Shown: piece after piece, positions 49,004-58,758 of the stretch
How the letters are laid out: every line of letters starts with the position of its first letter
How positions within the stretch are numbered: position 1 is the first letter of the stretch
From: Sphingomonas sp.
Lineage (GTDB): Bacteria; Pseudomonadota; Alphaproteobacteria; Sphingomonadales; Sphingomonadaceae
Direction of reading: 5' to 3'
NCBI GenBank assembly: GCA_017418975.1
Contig: JAFOMG010000017.1
Span: forward strand, 558,001 to 622,000
Length of the DNA stretch: 64,000 nucleotides
Notes under the pieces: generated by a model
Databases searched by the model: none
What the model saw: the letters and a program-made list of their open reading frames with translations, nothing else
What the model was told of the DNA's origin: nothing
Position numbers and translations under genes: made by a program

Positions 49004-49086
49004 CGTCATCCCCGTGAAGGCAGCCCCCCCTGGATCCGGGCGGCTCGGCGGGAAACGCCTGATCGCCGCCTCCGCGGGAATGACGG
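49004..49086. repeat. palindromic repeat pair before glpK
   Basis: A degenerate pair of GC-rich hairpins, starting cgtcatccccgtgaaggcag and ending gcctccgcgggaatgacgg, fills the spacer between the transporter and glpK. Confidence 0.65.
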
Positions 49087-49129
49087 TGCCGGGCTTTCGC
49101 GCCCGTAACGGCTGCGCTAGCCTTGCCGC

Positions 49130-50620
49130 ATGGGCGAGAATATCCTGGTCATCGACGAGGGCACCACTTCCACCCGCGCGATGCTGTTCGCGCCGTCGGG
49201 CAAGTGCCTGGGCAGCCACAGCGCCGACCTTACCCAGCATTATCCGGGCCCCGGCCTGGTCGAGCATGATGCCAACGAGATCTGGCGGCGCTCGCTCGAA
49301 TGCGCGATGGCCATGGTGCAGCAGACCGGCGGCCCGCAGGCGATCGCCGCGATCGGCATCACCAACCAGCGCGAGACGATCGTCTTCTGGGACAAGACCA
49401 CCGGCGAGCCGCTTGCGCCGGCCATCGTCTGGCAGGATCGCCGCTCGGCCGCGATGTGCCGGGCCTGGCGCGAAGCCGGCGAGGAAGCCGGCGTCCAGGC
49501 GCGCACCGGGCTGCTGCTCGATCCCTATTTCTCCGGCACCAAGATCGCCTGGGCAATGCGCAACTGGCCGCAGCTGAAGGGCGTCGGCGATCGCCTCGCC
49601 ATCGGCACGGTCGAGAGCTGGCTGGTGTGGAAGCTCACCGGCGGCCTGCACGTCACCGACGCGACCAACGCCTCGCGCACGCTGCTGATGGGGCTCGGCT
49701 CCGGCGGGTGGAGCGACGGGCTGCTCGACATGTTCTCCGCCCCGCGCGACGCGCTGCCGGAGATCGTCGATTGCGCGGGCAGGTTCGGCACCACCAGATT
49801 GTTCGGCGGCGAGATCCCCATTTGCGGCCTGGCCGGCGACCAGCAGGCCGCGACGATCGGGCAGGCCTGTATCGAGCGCGGCGACACCAAGGCGACCTAT
49901 GGCACCGGCGCCTTCGTGCTGACCAACGCCGGCGGCACCCCGCCCTCCTCCAGGAACCGGCTGCTCGCCACCGTGCTCTGGCAATTGGGCGGGCGGCGGA
50001 CCTATGCGATCGAGGGTTCGGTGTTCGTCGCCGGCAGCCTGGTCCAGTGGCTGCGCGATTCGGTGAAGCTGATCGAGACGGCGCAGGAGACCGAGGCGCT
50101 GGCCCGCTCGGTCAAGGACAATGGCGGCGTGTATCTCGTCCCGGCGCTCAGCGGCCTCGGCGCGCCCTGGTGGGAACCGGAAGCGCGCGCCGCGATCTCT
50201 GGCCTCAGCTTCGCCGCGACCCGCGCGCACATCGTCCGCGCCGCGCTGGAGGCGATGGCGCACCAGAGCCACGACCTGAAGGCCGCCTTCGCCGCCGATG
50301 GCGCGGACTGGTCGCGGCTGCGCATCGACGGCGGCATGGTCACCAACGACTGGATCGCCCAGGACCTGGCCGACATCCTCGCGATTCCCGTGGATCGCCC
50401 CGACTTCGCCGAGACCACCGCACTGGGGGCGGCGATGCTCGCCGGCATCGGCTGCGGGATGTTCCATGGGATCGAGGATGCGACGAAGATGCGCGGCGCG
50501 GGGCTTACGTTCGAGCCGGGGCTGGATGGCGATGCCCGCCGATCCCGCCTCGAGGGCTGGCGCCACGCCGTCCTCTCCGTCGTCACCTCCGCGAAAGCGG
50601 GGGCCCATCTCCCGGACTAA
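49130..50620 (+). CDS. glpK: glycerol kinase with repeat-derived C-terminus
   Basis: This FGGY-family kinase of 496 residues has DEGTTSTRAMLF (5-20 region), GITNQRETIVFWDKTTGEPL, WQDRRSA, the catalytic Asp in GLAGDQQAATIGQ, and the ATP loop TYGTGAFVLTN. It phosphorylates glycerol to glycerol 3-phosphate. The last 14 residues (SVVTSAKAGAHLPD) are encoded by a copy of the palindromic repeat that has replaced or extended the normal end near EGWRHAV. No glpF or glpD is nearby. Confidence 0.95.
   Translation: MGENILVIDEGTTSTRAMLFAPSGKCLGSHSADLTQHYPGPGLVEHDANEIWRRSLECAMAMVQQTGGPQAIAAIGITNQRETIVFWDKTTGEPLAPAIVWQDRRSAAMCRAWREAGEEAGVQARTGLLLDPYFSGTKIAWAMRNWPQLKGVGDRLAIGTVESWLVWKLTGGLHVTDATNASRTLLMGLGSGGWSDGLLDMFSAPRDALPEIVDCAGRFGTTRLFGGEIPICGLAGDQQAATIGQACIERGDTKATYGTGAFVLTNAGGTPPSSRNRLLATVLWQLGGRRTYAIEGSVFVAGSLVQWLRDSVKLIETAQETEALARSVKDNGGVYLVPALSGLGAPWWEPEARAAISGLSFAATRAHIVRAALEAMAHQSHDLKAAFAADGADWSRLRIDGGMVTNDWIAQDLADILAIPVDRPDFAETTALGAAMLAGIGCGMFHGIEDATKMRGAGLTFEPGLDGDARRSRLEGWRHAVLSVVTSAKAGAHLPD
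50580..50608. repeat. palindromic repeat inside the glpK 3' end
   Basis: cgtcacctccgcgaaagcgg and its continuation match the repeat family and are read in frame as the end of glpK. Another copy follows at 50728. Confidence 0.65.
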
Positions 50621-50727
50621 CCGCAGGCGAGCGGCAAATGGCGCCGCGCCTGGAAGATCGCGTTGATCGAAGAGAGCAACCGGACTGGCGCGACCTGTTC
50701 TTCGACCTGAACCGCTGACCGACCAAC

Positions 50728-50757
50728 CATTACCCCCGCAAAAGCGGGAATAACGGT
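50728..50757. repeat. palindromic repeat downstream of glpK
   Basis: ccattacccccgcaaaagcg with ggaataacgg forms a hairpin between the convergent glpK and the aldolase-like gene. Confidence 0.65.
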
Positions 50758-50783
50758 GGAGTTAGTGGGAGGCGCTCGCCCAC

Positions 50784-51920
50784 CTACCCCAGGAACACCC
50801 GCACATATTCCTCAACCGGGCGCCGCAGCAGCGTCTCGTTGACGAAGAAAGGGATCGACCCCTTCTCCCACCGCCCGATCCGCACGCCGGCAACCCGCCC
50901 GCGCTCGAACGCGGACTCGGCCAGCGCCTGCGGCATCTCCAGCCGGTAGATGTTCGACGCATCCGGGTTCGGCGCGCGCTTCACCTTGCCGCTCTTCTCC
51001 AGCGCCGCGAACAGCGCACCGGCCGCGCCATGCGCCCTGGCGATGCCCTCGGGCAGGCGCTGCAGCCCGTCGAGCGCCAGCAGGGCCGGTGCCCAGCCCT
51101 GATAGATCAGCCCGCCATAGAGGTGCCGCCACTCCCTCGCCCTGGCGATCACCGCCGCCGGCCCGGCCAGCACCGCGCCGAACGGGGCGCCGAGATATTT
51201 GTAGAGCGAGACATAGACCGTCTCGAACGGCGCCACATAGGCCTTGCGGTCGAGCGTGGGCGGCGCGAGCAGCAGCCGGGCCGCGTCGAGATGCATCCGC
51301 GTGCCGTGCGCCGCCGCCAGCGCGGCGATCTCCGCGATGCGCTCCGGCGGGATCAGCTGCCCGTCCAGCCGCCGCACCGGACTCTCCAGCGAGATCGCGC
51401 CCACCTTGAGCGCATAGGGGGCCTTCTCCGCGGCATCGAACGCCGCGACCAGCTCGTCCCGGGTCGGCGCCACCCGCCCCGCCGCCAGCGGCACCAGGTT
51501 GATGCCCGCCAGCCGCTGCGCCATGTTGCTCTCGTCGCGGTAGAGATGGCTGTCATATTGGCAGAGCGCATGCGGCGCGTCCCCGCACAGCACCCGCAGC
51601 GCGACATTGTTGGCCAGCGTGCCCGTCGGGAAGAAAGCGCAGGCCTCCTTGCCGAGATGGGCCGCAAAGGCCTTTTCCAGCGCCTCGACCGCGCCGCCGT
51701 TCAGATAGCCGTCGCGCACCGAACCGCCGCCCGCCAGCTCCGCCAGCCGCGCCGACATGGCGGCGGGATCGGGCGGCGCGGAGTCCCCGACCAGCCAGAC
51801 GCTGCGCGCATCGACCGGCGGAAAGGCCGGTGCCGCTTGCCACCCCGCCGCCCGGGCCAGTGGCGGCAGGGCCATGGCGGTGGCGGCGAGCCCCAGGAAC
51901 GCGCGGCGATCGGAATGCAT
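50784..51920 (-). CDS. Tat-exported threonine aldolase-like PLP protein
   Basis: The 378-residue protein has a twin-arginine leader (DRRAFLGLAATAMALPPLAR), followed by a fold-type I PLP enzyme of the low-specificity threonine aldolase/beta-eliminating lyase family. ACAFFPTGTLANNVALRVL starts the core, and the PLP Lys is in SLYKYLGAPFG. HLDAARLL holds the Asp contacting the pyridine ring. Cytoplasmic relatives split threonine into glycine and acetaldehyde. Export via Tat fits a folded cofactor-bearing enzyme but is unusual; substrate not established. Confidence 0.82.
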   Translation of the reverse strand: MHSDRRAFLGLAATAMALPPLARAAGWQAAPAFPPVDARSVWLVGDSAPPDPAAMSARLAELAGGGSVRDGYLNGGAVEALEKAFAAHLGKEACAFFPTGTLANNVALRVLCGDAPHALCQYDSHLYRDESNMAQRLAGINLVPLAAGRVAPTRDELVAAFDAAEKAPYALKVGAISLESPVRRLDGQLIPPERIAEIAALAAAHGTRMHLDAARLLLAPPTLDRKAYVAPFETVYVSLYKYLGAPFGAVLAGPAAVIARAREWRHLYGGLIYQGWAPALLALDGLQRLPEGIARAHGAAGALFAALEKSGKVKRAPNPDASNIYRLEMPQALAESAFERGRVAGVRIGRWEKGSIPFFVNETLLRRPVEEYVRVFLG

Positions 51921-51984
51921 CGGGAGTCTCCCTTCGGATGCCGATCCTAGCGCGCGCCGCTCCCTCCGCCAGCGCCTTTGCGAC

Positions 51985-53733
51985 TCAGGCCGCGGCCTCT
52001 CCGACGAACAACGCCCGCAGGTCCTTCTTCAGGATCTTGCCATTGGCGTTGCGCGGCAGCGTGTCGGCCACGAAGCGCACCTGCACCGGCACCTTGAACG
52101 CCGCCAGCCGCTCGCGGACGAAGCCCTGGAGCTCCGCCTCGGTCGCGCCGGTGCCCGGCGCCATATGGACCACCGCCACCGGCTCCTCGCCCAGCGTCTT
52201 GTGCGGCACCCCGATCAGCGCCGCGTCCATCACGCCGGGGAAGGCGTAGAGCACATCCTCCACTTCGCTCGAATAGATGTTCTCGCCGCCGCGGATCACG
52301 ATGTCCTTGGCCCGGTCGACGATGTAGAGGAAGCCCTCCTCGTCGAGCCTGGCCAGGTCGCCGGTGCGCACCCAGCCGTCGATGAAGGTCTCGGCGGTGG
52401 CCTCGGGCTTGCCCCAATAGCCCTTCACGATCATCGGCCCCTTGGCCCAGAGCTCGCCCACCTCTCCCACGGGAAGCTCCCGGTCGCCCTCGACCGTCAT
52501 GATCTTGAGGTCCGCGGTCGCCACCGGCTGGCCGGCGCTGGTCGGCCGGGTCAGATAATCCTCGCCGCTATGCTGGGTCACCGTCGCCATCGTCTCGGTC
52601 ATGCCCCAGCCATTGCCGGGCAGCGCGCCGAATTCCTCATAGATGCGCTTCACCAGCTCGGGCGCGGAGGGCGCGCCGCCATAGGAGATCGCCTCCAGGC
52701 TGGAGAGGTCGTATTTTTCCCGCGCCGGATGCTCGAGCAGCTGCCAGGCGATCGTCGGCACGCCGCCGGTGAAGGTCACCTTCTCGCGCTCGATCAGGCC
52801 CATCGCCTGCTCGGCGTCCCAGCGGCGCATGAACAATATGGTCTGCCCGGTCGCGATGCCGGTCATCAGCGCGGCGCTGCACGCGGTGACGTGGAACAGC
52901 GGGATCACCAGCAGGCCCACCTTGTGCGGGATCACCGCCGGCGGCATCTCGCCCCGCCGCAGCATCGCCCGCGCCGCGCTGTATCCGCTCGACAGGATGT
53001 TGGTGCAGATGTTGCGGTGCGTGCCCAACGCGCCCTTGGGACTGCCCGTGGTGCCGCTGGTGTAGAAGATCGTCGCATCGTCCTCGGGCGAGACCGCCAC
53101 TTGCGGAAAGGGAATATCGGGCAGGCCGGCCCAGTCGCTCCGCGTGCCGATCAGCACTTCGAGGCGGCTGGCATTGCCGCCCAGTTCCTCGTCGCAGCGG
53201 CTCACCACCACGCGCTCCAGCTCGGGCAGATGCGCATAGCAGTCCTTCAGCCGCGCATGCCGCTCGGCATCGACGAACAGCACCTTCGCGCCCGAATCCT
53301 TCAGCCCATATTCGAGCTCGCCGCCGGTCCACCATGCATTGAGCGGCACGATGATCGCGCCCAGGCTCGTGACCGCGAAGAAGATGGTCGGCCATTCCGG
53401 CAGGTTGCGCATCGCCAGCGCCACCCGGTCGCCCTTCCGCACGCCCATCTCGGTCAGCCGCTGCGCCAGGTGGCAGACCGCGCGATAGTTCGCGTCATAG
53501 GTGACCCGCTCGTCCTCGTAGATGGTGAAGACGCGGTCGCCATAGAGCCGCACCAGCTGCTGGAGCACGCCGAGCGTGGGCGGGGCGTTCTTCCAGACCC
53601 GGGTCGGCACGCCGCGGATCTCCGCGTCCTCCATCTCGAAGCGCGCGCCCGGCGCGGTTAGCGCGGCCTTCACCTGCGCCAGCGACATCGCCGGCCAATT
53701 GGGGTCGAGCGGAACGATCGGTTCGGGGGCCAA
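51985..53733 (-). CDS. class I adenylate-forming acyl-CoA synthetase
   Basis: The start appears to be TTG 53733, with ggagag 7 bases upstream. The 582-residue protein has the ATP loop IFYTSGTTGSPKGALGTHRN, motif NGWGMTETMATVTQ, VRTGDLARLDEEGFLYIVDR and NANGKILKKDLRAL with the catalytic Lys. It activates a fatty or other carboxylic acid to its CoA thioester via acyl-AMP. Its placement next to beta-oxidation genes favours a fatty acid substrate, but chain length is unknown. Confidence 0.88.
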   Translation of the reverse strand: MAPEPIVPLDPNWPAMSLAQVKAALTAPGARFEMEDAEIRGVPTRVWKNAPPTLGVLQQLVRLYGDRVFTIYEDERVTYDANYRAVCHLAQRLTEMGVRKGDRVALAMRNLPEWPTIFFAVTSLGAIIVPLNAWWTGGELEYGLKDSGAKVLFVDAERHARLKDCYAHLPELERVVVSRCDEELGGNASRLEVLIGTRSDWAGLPDIPFPQVAVSPEDDATIFYTSGTTGSPKGALGTHRNICTNILSSGYSAARAMLRRGEMPPAVIPHKVGLLVIPLFHVTACSAALMTGIATGQTILFMRRWDAEQAMGLIEREKVTFTGGVPTIAWQLLEHPAREKYDLSSLEAISYGGAPSAPELVKRIYEEFGALPGNGWGMTETMATVTQHSGEDYLTRPTSAGQPVATADLKIMTVEGDRELPVGEVGELWAKGPMIVKGYWGKPEATAETFIDGWVRTGDLARLDEEGFLYIVDRAKDIVIRGGENIYSSEVEDVLYAFPGVMDAALIGVPHKTLGEEPVAVVHMAPGTGATEAELQGFVRERLAAFKVPVQVRFVADTLPRNANGKILKKDLRALFVGEAAA

Positions 53734-53905
53734 GGCGATTCTCTCCAGTCTATGCGCGTTCTGTTTCTAGAATGTTGGGTTTGGCACCGGATGCCGTACC
53801 GTAAACAACGTTAGTGTTGATTCATCGCGCGCTCAAGGCAATAGGGGAAGCGCATCCCCGAGAAGATGCGAGTCACCGGTTTCGAATGAGAGGTATGTCA
53901 GCCGC

Positions 53906-55129
53906 ATGAAACTTGCCAAGCCCGAAAACCAGGGTTTCGACGCGGCCCGGCTGGCACGGATCGATCCGTATCTGAAGGCTCGCTATCTCGACTCGGGCAA
54001 GCTCCCGCACGCCCAGCTGCTGATCGCGCGCGGCGGCGAGATCGTGCATTTCTCGCACCAGGGCCCGGCCCGCGAGGGCGGCGCGCCGGTGGACGAGGCC
54101 ACGCTCTTCCGCATCGCCTCGATGACCAAGCCGGTCACCAGCCTGGCCTTCATGATGCTGGTCGAGGAGGGGCTGGTCGGCCTCGACACCCCCGTCCACC
54201 ACATCCTTCCCGAGCTGAAGGCGCTCGGCGTGTTCAAGGCCGGCGGCGACAAGGTCCCGTTCCAGACCACGCCCACCGAGGAGCCGATGCGGATGGTGGA
54301 CCTGCTCCGCCACACCTCCGGCTTCACCTACAGCTTCCAGAACCGCACCAATGTCGATGCCGCCTATCGCGCCGGCAGGATCGAGGACTGGCACGGCAAT
54401 CTCGACCTTGACGGCTTCATCGCGGCGCTCGGCCGGATCCCGCTGGAATTCTCGCCGGGCAGCGAGTGGAACTATTCGGTGTCCACGGACGTGCTCGGCG
54501 CGGTGGTCGAGCGCGTCTCGGGCATGAAGCTCGGCGACTTCTTCCGCCAGCGCATCTTCGCGCCCCTCGGCATGCACGACACCGGCTTCACCGTCCCCGC
54601 CGACAAGATCGACCGCCTCGCCGATTGCTGGACGATGGTGCAGGGCAAGGGCCGGGTGATGTACGATCGCGGCGCCGAGAGCGCCTGGTCGCGCCAGCCC
54701 CGCCTCGTCTCCGGTGGCGGCGGCCTGGTCTCGACGTCGCTCGACTATCACCGCTTCTGCACCTTCTTCCTGAACAAGGGGGAGCTGGCGGGCACCCGCC
54801 TGGTCAGCCGCAAGACAGTCGACCTGATGACGGCCAACCACCTGCCCGGCGGCTCGGACCTCCACGCCATGTCGCAGTCGCTGTTCAGCGAGACGACCAA
54901 TGCCGGCACCGGCTTCGGCCTGGGCTTCGCGATCACCATGGATCCGGCCAAGGCGATGATCCCCGGCTCGGCCGGCGAATATTATTGGGGCGGGATGTTC
55001 TCGACGTCCTTCTTCATCGATCCCGTCGAGCGGCTCTCGATGGTCTTCATGACGCAGCTTTCCCCGTCCATGCTCTACCCGATCCGGCGCGAGCTGAAGA
55101 CGCTGATCTATTCGGCATTGAACGACTGA
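53906..55129 (+). CDS. beta-lactamase-related serine hydrolase (EstB-like)
   Basis: This 407-residue protein has no signal peptide, so it is probably cytoplasmic. Class C beta-lactamase fold motifs are SMTK (72-75, nucleophile and Lys), YSV (190-192, Tyr base) and a WGG third motif near 360. EstB-type members are esterases rather than beta-lactamases. Gap of 172 bases to the acyl-CoA synthetase gene, which is divergent; shared control of the two is possible. Shine-Dalgarno gaggt lies upstream of the ATG. Confidence 0.85.
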   Translation: MKLAKPENQGFDAARLARIDPYLKARYLDSGKLPHAQLLIARGGEIVHFSHQGPAREGGAPVDEATLFRIASMTKPVTSLAFMMLVEEGLVGLDTPVHHILPELKALGVFKAGGDKVPFQTTPTEEPMRMVDLLRHTSGFTYSFQNRTNVDAAYRAGRIEDWHGNLDLDGFIAALGRIPLEFSPGSEWNYSVSTDVLGAVVERVSGMKLGDFFRQRIFAPLGMHDTGFTVPADKIDRLADCWTMVQGKGRVMYDRGAESAWSRQPRLVSGGGGLVSTSLDYHRFCTFFLNKGELAGTRLVSRKTVDLMTANHLPGGSDLHAMSQSLFSETTNAGTGFGLGFAITMDPAKAMIPGSAGEYYWGGMFSTSFFIDPVERLSMVFMTQLSPSMLYPIRRELKTLIYSALND

Positions 55130-55148
55130 TGGGACGGACAAGGAGATT

Positions 55149-55306
55149 GTTCGCGCAGAGAGCGCAGAGAGCGCAGAGAGCGCAGAGAAGTTGCGCGCCG
55201 CGTCAGCGGCAGTCCACTTTCTGCCTCGTCGCCTTTCCCGCCGCTGACGCGGCGCCAACCTTTTCGGCAAAGACTGCCTCTGCGTCCTCCGCGCCTCTGC
55301 GCGAAC
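55149..55306. repeat. nested inverted repeat with 9-base tandem array
   Basis: Outer arms gttcgcgcagag (55149-55160) and ctctgcgcgaac (55295-55306) are perfect inverted copies. The left arm continues as three copies of cgcagagag (55154-55180) plus a partial one. Inside, gcgccgcgtcagcggc (55195-55210) pairs perfectly with gccgctgacgcggcgc (55240-55255), a 16-base stem. The whole sits between two plus-strand genes. Confidence 0.75.
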
Positions 55307-55366
55307 CAAAACCTTCCTTCTTCACGTCCTCGCGCCCACGCGTGAACCAATAAACTGGAGACCAAA

Positions 55367-57394
55367 ATGACCTCCCCCATCACCACCACCCGCCAGGGCG
55401 ACGTCCTGATCATCACTTCGGACAATCCGCCGGTGAACGCGCTCGGCGCGGCGGTCCGCCAGGGCATCCAGGCCGGCATCCAGGAAGCCAAGGGCGACGA
55501 CGGCATCAAGGCCGTCGTGATCACCTGCGCCGGCAAGACCTTCTTCGCCGGGGCCGACATCACCGAATTCGGCAAGCCGATGCAGGAGCCCTCGCTCCCG
55601 GTGCTGGTCGATGAGATCGAGGCGCTCGACAAGCCGGTGATCGCCGCCGTCCATGGCACCGCGCTCGGCGGCGGCTGCGAAGTCGCCCTCGCCTCGCACT
55701 ATCGCATCGCCGTGCCCTCGGCGAAGTTCGGCCTGCCCGAGGTCAAGCTCGGCATCCTGCCCGGCGCCGGCGGCACCCAGCGCATGCCGCGCGTCGCGGG
55801 CGTAGAAGTCGCGCTCGAAATGGCGACCAAGGGCGATCCGATCTCGGCCGAGCAGGCCAGGGCCGCCGGCCTGGTCGACCGTCTCGCGACCGAGGGCAAT
55901 CTCGTCGCCGAAGCCGTCGCCTTCGCGCAGGAAGTGATCGGCAAGCCGGTTTCGCGCTCGTCCGAGCGTCCGGTCACCGTCGATCCGGCCGTGTTCGAGG
56001 CATTCCGTGCCAAGAACGCCAAGCGCTTCCGTGGCATGGACGCGCCGAACACGATCATGGACCTGATCGAGCAGACCGCCGGCAAGCCCTATGCCGAGGG
56101 CGTCCAGGCCGAGCGCATGGGCTTCATGAAGCTGATCATGGGCACCCAGTCCGCCGCGCTGCGCCACATCTTCTTCGCCGAGCGCAAGGCCGCCAAGATC
56201 GACGGCATCGCCGAGGACATCGCGCTCCGCGACATCAAGCGCGTCGGCGTGATCGGCGCAGGCACGATGGGCGGCGGCATCTCGATGAACTTCCTGTCGG
56301 CGGGCGTGCCGGTGACCATCGTCGAGATGGCGCAGGAAGCGCTCGATCGCGGCACCGGCGTGATCCGCAAGAATTACGAGGCGACCGCCGCCAAGGGCCG
56401 CATGACCGCCGAGCAGGTGGAAGGCGCAATGGGTCTGCTCAACCCGACGCTCGATTTCGACGCGCTCGGCGAGTGCGACCTGATCATCGAGGCCGTCTAT
56501 GAGAATATGGACGTCAAGAAGGACATCTTCGGCAAGCTCGACAAGATCGCCAAGCCGGGCGCCATCCTCGCCTCGAACACCAGCTATCTGAACATCGACG
56601 AGATCGCCGCCGTGACCAGCCGTCCGCAGGACGTGCTCGGCCTGCACTTCTTCTCGCCGGCCAATGTGATGAAGCTGCTCGAGATCGTCCGCGGCGCCAA
56701 GACCGCCGACGACGTGCTCGCCACTGCCATGGCCGTGTCGAAGAAGATCAGGAAGGTCGCCGTCATCGCCGGCGTCTGCTACGGCTTCATCGGCAACCGC
56801 ATGCTGATGCCGCGCCAGGTCGAGGCCAACAAGATGCTGCTCGAAGGCGCCACGCCCGAGCAGATCGACAAGGTCCATGTCGCCTTCGGCATGCCGATGG
56901 GCCCGTTCCAGATGGCCGATCTCGCCGGTGTCGACATCGGCTGGCACCGCGACCCGAACCGGATCGAGAATATCCGCGACGCGCTCGCCGCCGAGGGCCG
57001 CTGGGGCCAGAAGAAGAGCGCCGGCTTCTACGATTATGACGAGAAGCGCACTCCCTCGAACAGCCCCCGCGTCGCCGAGCTGATCGCCGAGTGGCGCGAG
57101 AAGCTGGGCGTCCCGCAGCACGAGATCACCGAGGAGGAGATCGTCGTCCGCACGCTCTATACCATGGTCAATGAAGGCGCGCTGATCCTCGCCGAGAAGA
57201 TGGCCCAGCGCGCCAGCGACATCGATGTGGTGTGGGTCTATGGCTATGGCTGGCCCCCGTATCGCGGCGGCCCGATGTTCTGGGCCGACACCGAGGGCCT
57301 CAAGAAGATCGTCGAGGGCCTCGAGAAATACGGCTTCGAAGTCGCCCCGCTGCTCCGCGAAAAGGCGGAGAAGGGCGAAAAGTTCAACAAGTAA
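55367..57394 (+). CDS. enoyl-CoA hydratase / 3-hydroxyacyl-CoA dehydrogenase fusion
   Basis: This 675-residue bifunctional beta-oxidation enzyme is of the FadB/FadJ/peroxisomal MFE-1 type. Crotonase half (1-190): [19 protein letters not shown], then [20 protein letters not shown] with the catalytic Glu residues. NAD domain from about 295: [19 protein letters not shown], then dehydrogenase helices with [19 protein letters not shown]. It hydrates trans-2-enoyl-CoA and oxidises the L-3-hydroxy product. A thiolase partner is not in the window. ctggag precedes the ATG. Confidence 0.93.
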   Translation: MTSPITTTRQGDVLIITSDNPPVNALGAAVRQGIQAGIQEAKGDDGIKAVVITCAGKTFFAGADITEFGKPMQEPSLPVLVDEIEALDKPVIAAVHGTALGGGCEVALASHYRIAVPSAKFGLPEVKLGILPGAGGTQRMPRVAGVEVALEMATKGDPISAEQARAAGLVDRLATEGNLVAEAVAFAQEVIGKPVSRSSERPVTVDPAVFEAFRAKNAKRFRGMDAPNTIMDLIEQTAGKPYAEGVQAERMGFMKLIMGTQSAALRHIFFAERKAAKIDGIAEDIALRDIKRVGVIGAGTMGGGISMNFLSAGVPVTIVEMAQEALDRGTGVIRKNYEATAAKGRMTAEQVEGAMGLLNPTLDFDALGECDLIIEAVYENMDVKKDIFGKLDKIAKPGAILASNTSYLNIDEIAAVTSRPQDVLGLHFFSPANVMKLLEIVRGAKTADDVLATAMAVSKKIRKVAVIAGVCYGFIGNRMLMPRQVEANKMLLEGATPEQIDKVHVAFGMPMGPFQMADLAGVDIGWHRDPNRIENIRDALAAEGRWGQKKSAGFYDYDEKRTPSNSPRVAELIAEWREKLGVPQHEITEEEIVVRTLYTMVNEGALILAEKMAQRASDIDVVWVYGYGWPPYRGGPMFWADTEGLKKIVEGLEKYGFEVAPLLREKAEKGEKFNK

Positions 57395-57400
57395 CCCAAG

Positions 57401-57493
57401 CTCCCTCTCCCCCGTCGGGGGAGAGGGTCGGGGAAAGGGGCAGTCGCAACGCAAGGCTGCCCTATCCCCTCTCCCCACAGGCGGAGAGAGGGA
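57401..57493. repeat. palindromic element between beta-oxidation genes
   Basis: ccctctcccccgtcggggga begins one hairpin, and cctctccccacaggcggaga begins a second, facing copy. The right arm ends inside the ribosome-site region of the next gene. This is a third repeat type, of ccctctcccc composition. Confidence 0.65.
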
Positions 57494-57506
57494 GAAGGAT
57501 CTGAGG

Positions 57507-58664
57507 ATGACCGAAGCACTCGACCAATTCCGCGCCGAAACCCGCGCCTGGCTTGAGGAAAACTGCCCGGCCGAGATGCGCACCCCGCCCAAGTCGGAAA
57601 AGGAAACCACCTGGGGCGGGCGCAATCCCCATTATGCGCATCCGGACCAGAAGGTCTGGCTCGATCGCATGGCGTCGCGCGGCTGGACCGTCCCCGATTG
57701 GCCCAAGGCCTATGGCGGCGGCGGGCTCTCGCCGGCCGAGACCAAGATCCTCCGCGAGGAGCTGAAGGCGATCAGGGCGCGCAATCCGCTCAATTCGTTC
57801 GGCATCTCGATGCTCGGGCCGGCGCTGCTGAAATATGGCACCGAGGAGCAGAAGCTCGAGCATCTGCCCAGGATCGCGCGCGGCGAGATCCGCTGGTGCC
57901 AGGGCTATTCGGAGCCGAACGCCGGCTCGGACCTCGCCGGGCTGCAGACCAGCGCCGAGGACAAGGGCGATCATTTCCTGGTCAACGGCCAGAAGGTGTG
58001 GACCAGCTATGCCGACAAGGCCGACTGGATCTTCTGCCTCGTCCGCACCGACAAGACCGTCAAGCAGGCCGGCATCAGCTTCCTGTTGTTCGACATGGCC
58101 TCGCCCGGCGTCTCGACCAGGCCGATCCTGCTGATCAGCGGCAACTCGCCCTTTTGCGAGACCTTCTTCGACAATGTCGAGGTACCCAAGGCCAATCTGC
58201 TCGGCGAGCTGAACAAGGGCTGGGACGTCGCCAAATATCTGCTCGGCCATGAGCGCGAGATGATCTCGGGCTTCGGCCTGGGCGGTGCCGGCAAGGATCC
58301 GCTGGTCGAGGCGGCGCGCAAGGGCGTCGATCCGATCCTGCGCGCGCAGATCGCGTTGTTCCAGGTTCGCTCCAAGGCCTTCACCGCGATGTCCGAGAAG
58401 TTCATCGACGAGCTGAAGGCCGGCCAGGCGCATCCCGCCCAGCCCTCGATGATGAAATATTACGGCACCGAGCTGAACAAGGCCCGCCACGAGCTCGAAA
58501 TGGCGGCGGGCGGCTCGGACGCGCTCGAATGGGAGAGCGAGGCCAGCCATCAGGGCGCCGCGGCCCGCACCTGGCTGCGCACCAAGGCCAATTCGATCGA
58601 GGGCGGGACGAGCGAGATCCAGCTCAACATCATCGCCAAGCGGATCCTCGACCTCCCTTCGTAA
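57507..58664 (+). CDS. acyl-CoA dehydrogenase, first of a pair
   Basis: The ATG at 57507 follows ggagaagg and ctgagg; the longer frame overlaps the previous gene. The 385-residue flavoprotein has YSEPNAGSDLAGLQTSAEDK (FAD/substrate loop) and the region SIEGGTSEIQLNIIAKRIL, where a catalytic-type Glu is retained. Such enzymes make trans-2-enoyl-CoA and pass electrons to ETF. The preference for a partner subunit is suggested by the adjacent second gene. Confidence 0.9.
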   Translation: MTEALDQFRAETRAWLEENCPAEMRTPPKSEKETTWGGRNPHYAHPDQKVWLDRMASRGWTVPDWPKAYGGGGLSPAETKILREELKAIRARNPLNSFGISMLGPALLKYGTEEQKLEHLPRIARGEIRWCQGYSEPNAGSDLAGLQTSAEDKGDHFLVNGQKVWTSYADKADWIFCLVRTDKTVKQAGISFLLFDMASPGVSTRPILLISGNSPFCETFFDNVEVPKANLLGELNKGWDVAKYLLGHEREMISGFGLGGAGKDPLVEAARKGVDPILRAQIALFQVRSKAFTAMSEKFIDELKAGQAHPAQPSMMKYYGTELNKARHELEMAAGGSDALEWESEASHQGAAARTWLRTKANSIEGGTSEIQLNIIAKRILDLPS

Positions 58665-58747
58665 CCGTAATCCCCGCAAAGGCGGGGATCCAGAGCCACA
58701 GGCGGCTCGCTCGGTTACCCTGGATCCCCGCCTTCGCGGGGGACGAA
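58665..58747. repeat. paired palindromic repeat between the two dehydrogenase genes
   Basis: Hairpin tccccgc/gcgggga (58671-58688) and hairpin ccccgc/gcgggg (58726-58741) are inverted copies. Their flanks ggggatccag and ctggatcccc also pair over a distance. Confidence 0.75.
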
Positions 58748-58758
58748 AGAGAAGCAAA

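Noticed and set aside
50640..50718. 26-residue frame ending in WRDLFFDLNR after glpK
   Set aside because: It reads like a protein tail but is too short to support a gene; possibly the old end of a neighbouring frame. Mentioned only in the glpK finding.
53765..53820. ttctagaa palindrome and an aacgtt-centred motif as operators for the acyl-CoA synthetase gene
   Set aside because: Both are short and lack a second copy or a nearby regulator gene, so I could not support a call.
55154..55188. Short 9-base tandem units as a CRISPR
   Set aside because: Units are contiguous with no spacers; this is a simple tandem repeat.
55322..57625. 767-residue minus-strand open frame
   Set aside because: It is antisense to the hydratase/dehydrogenase gene, whose motifs and ribosome site are clear on the plus strand.
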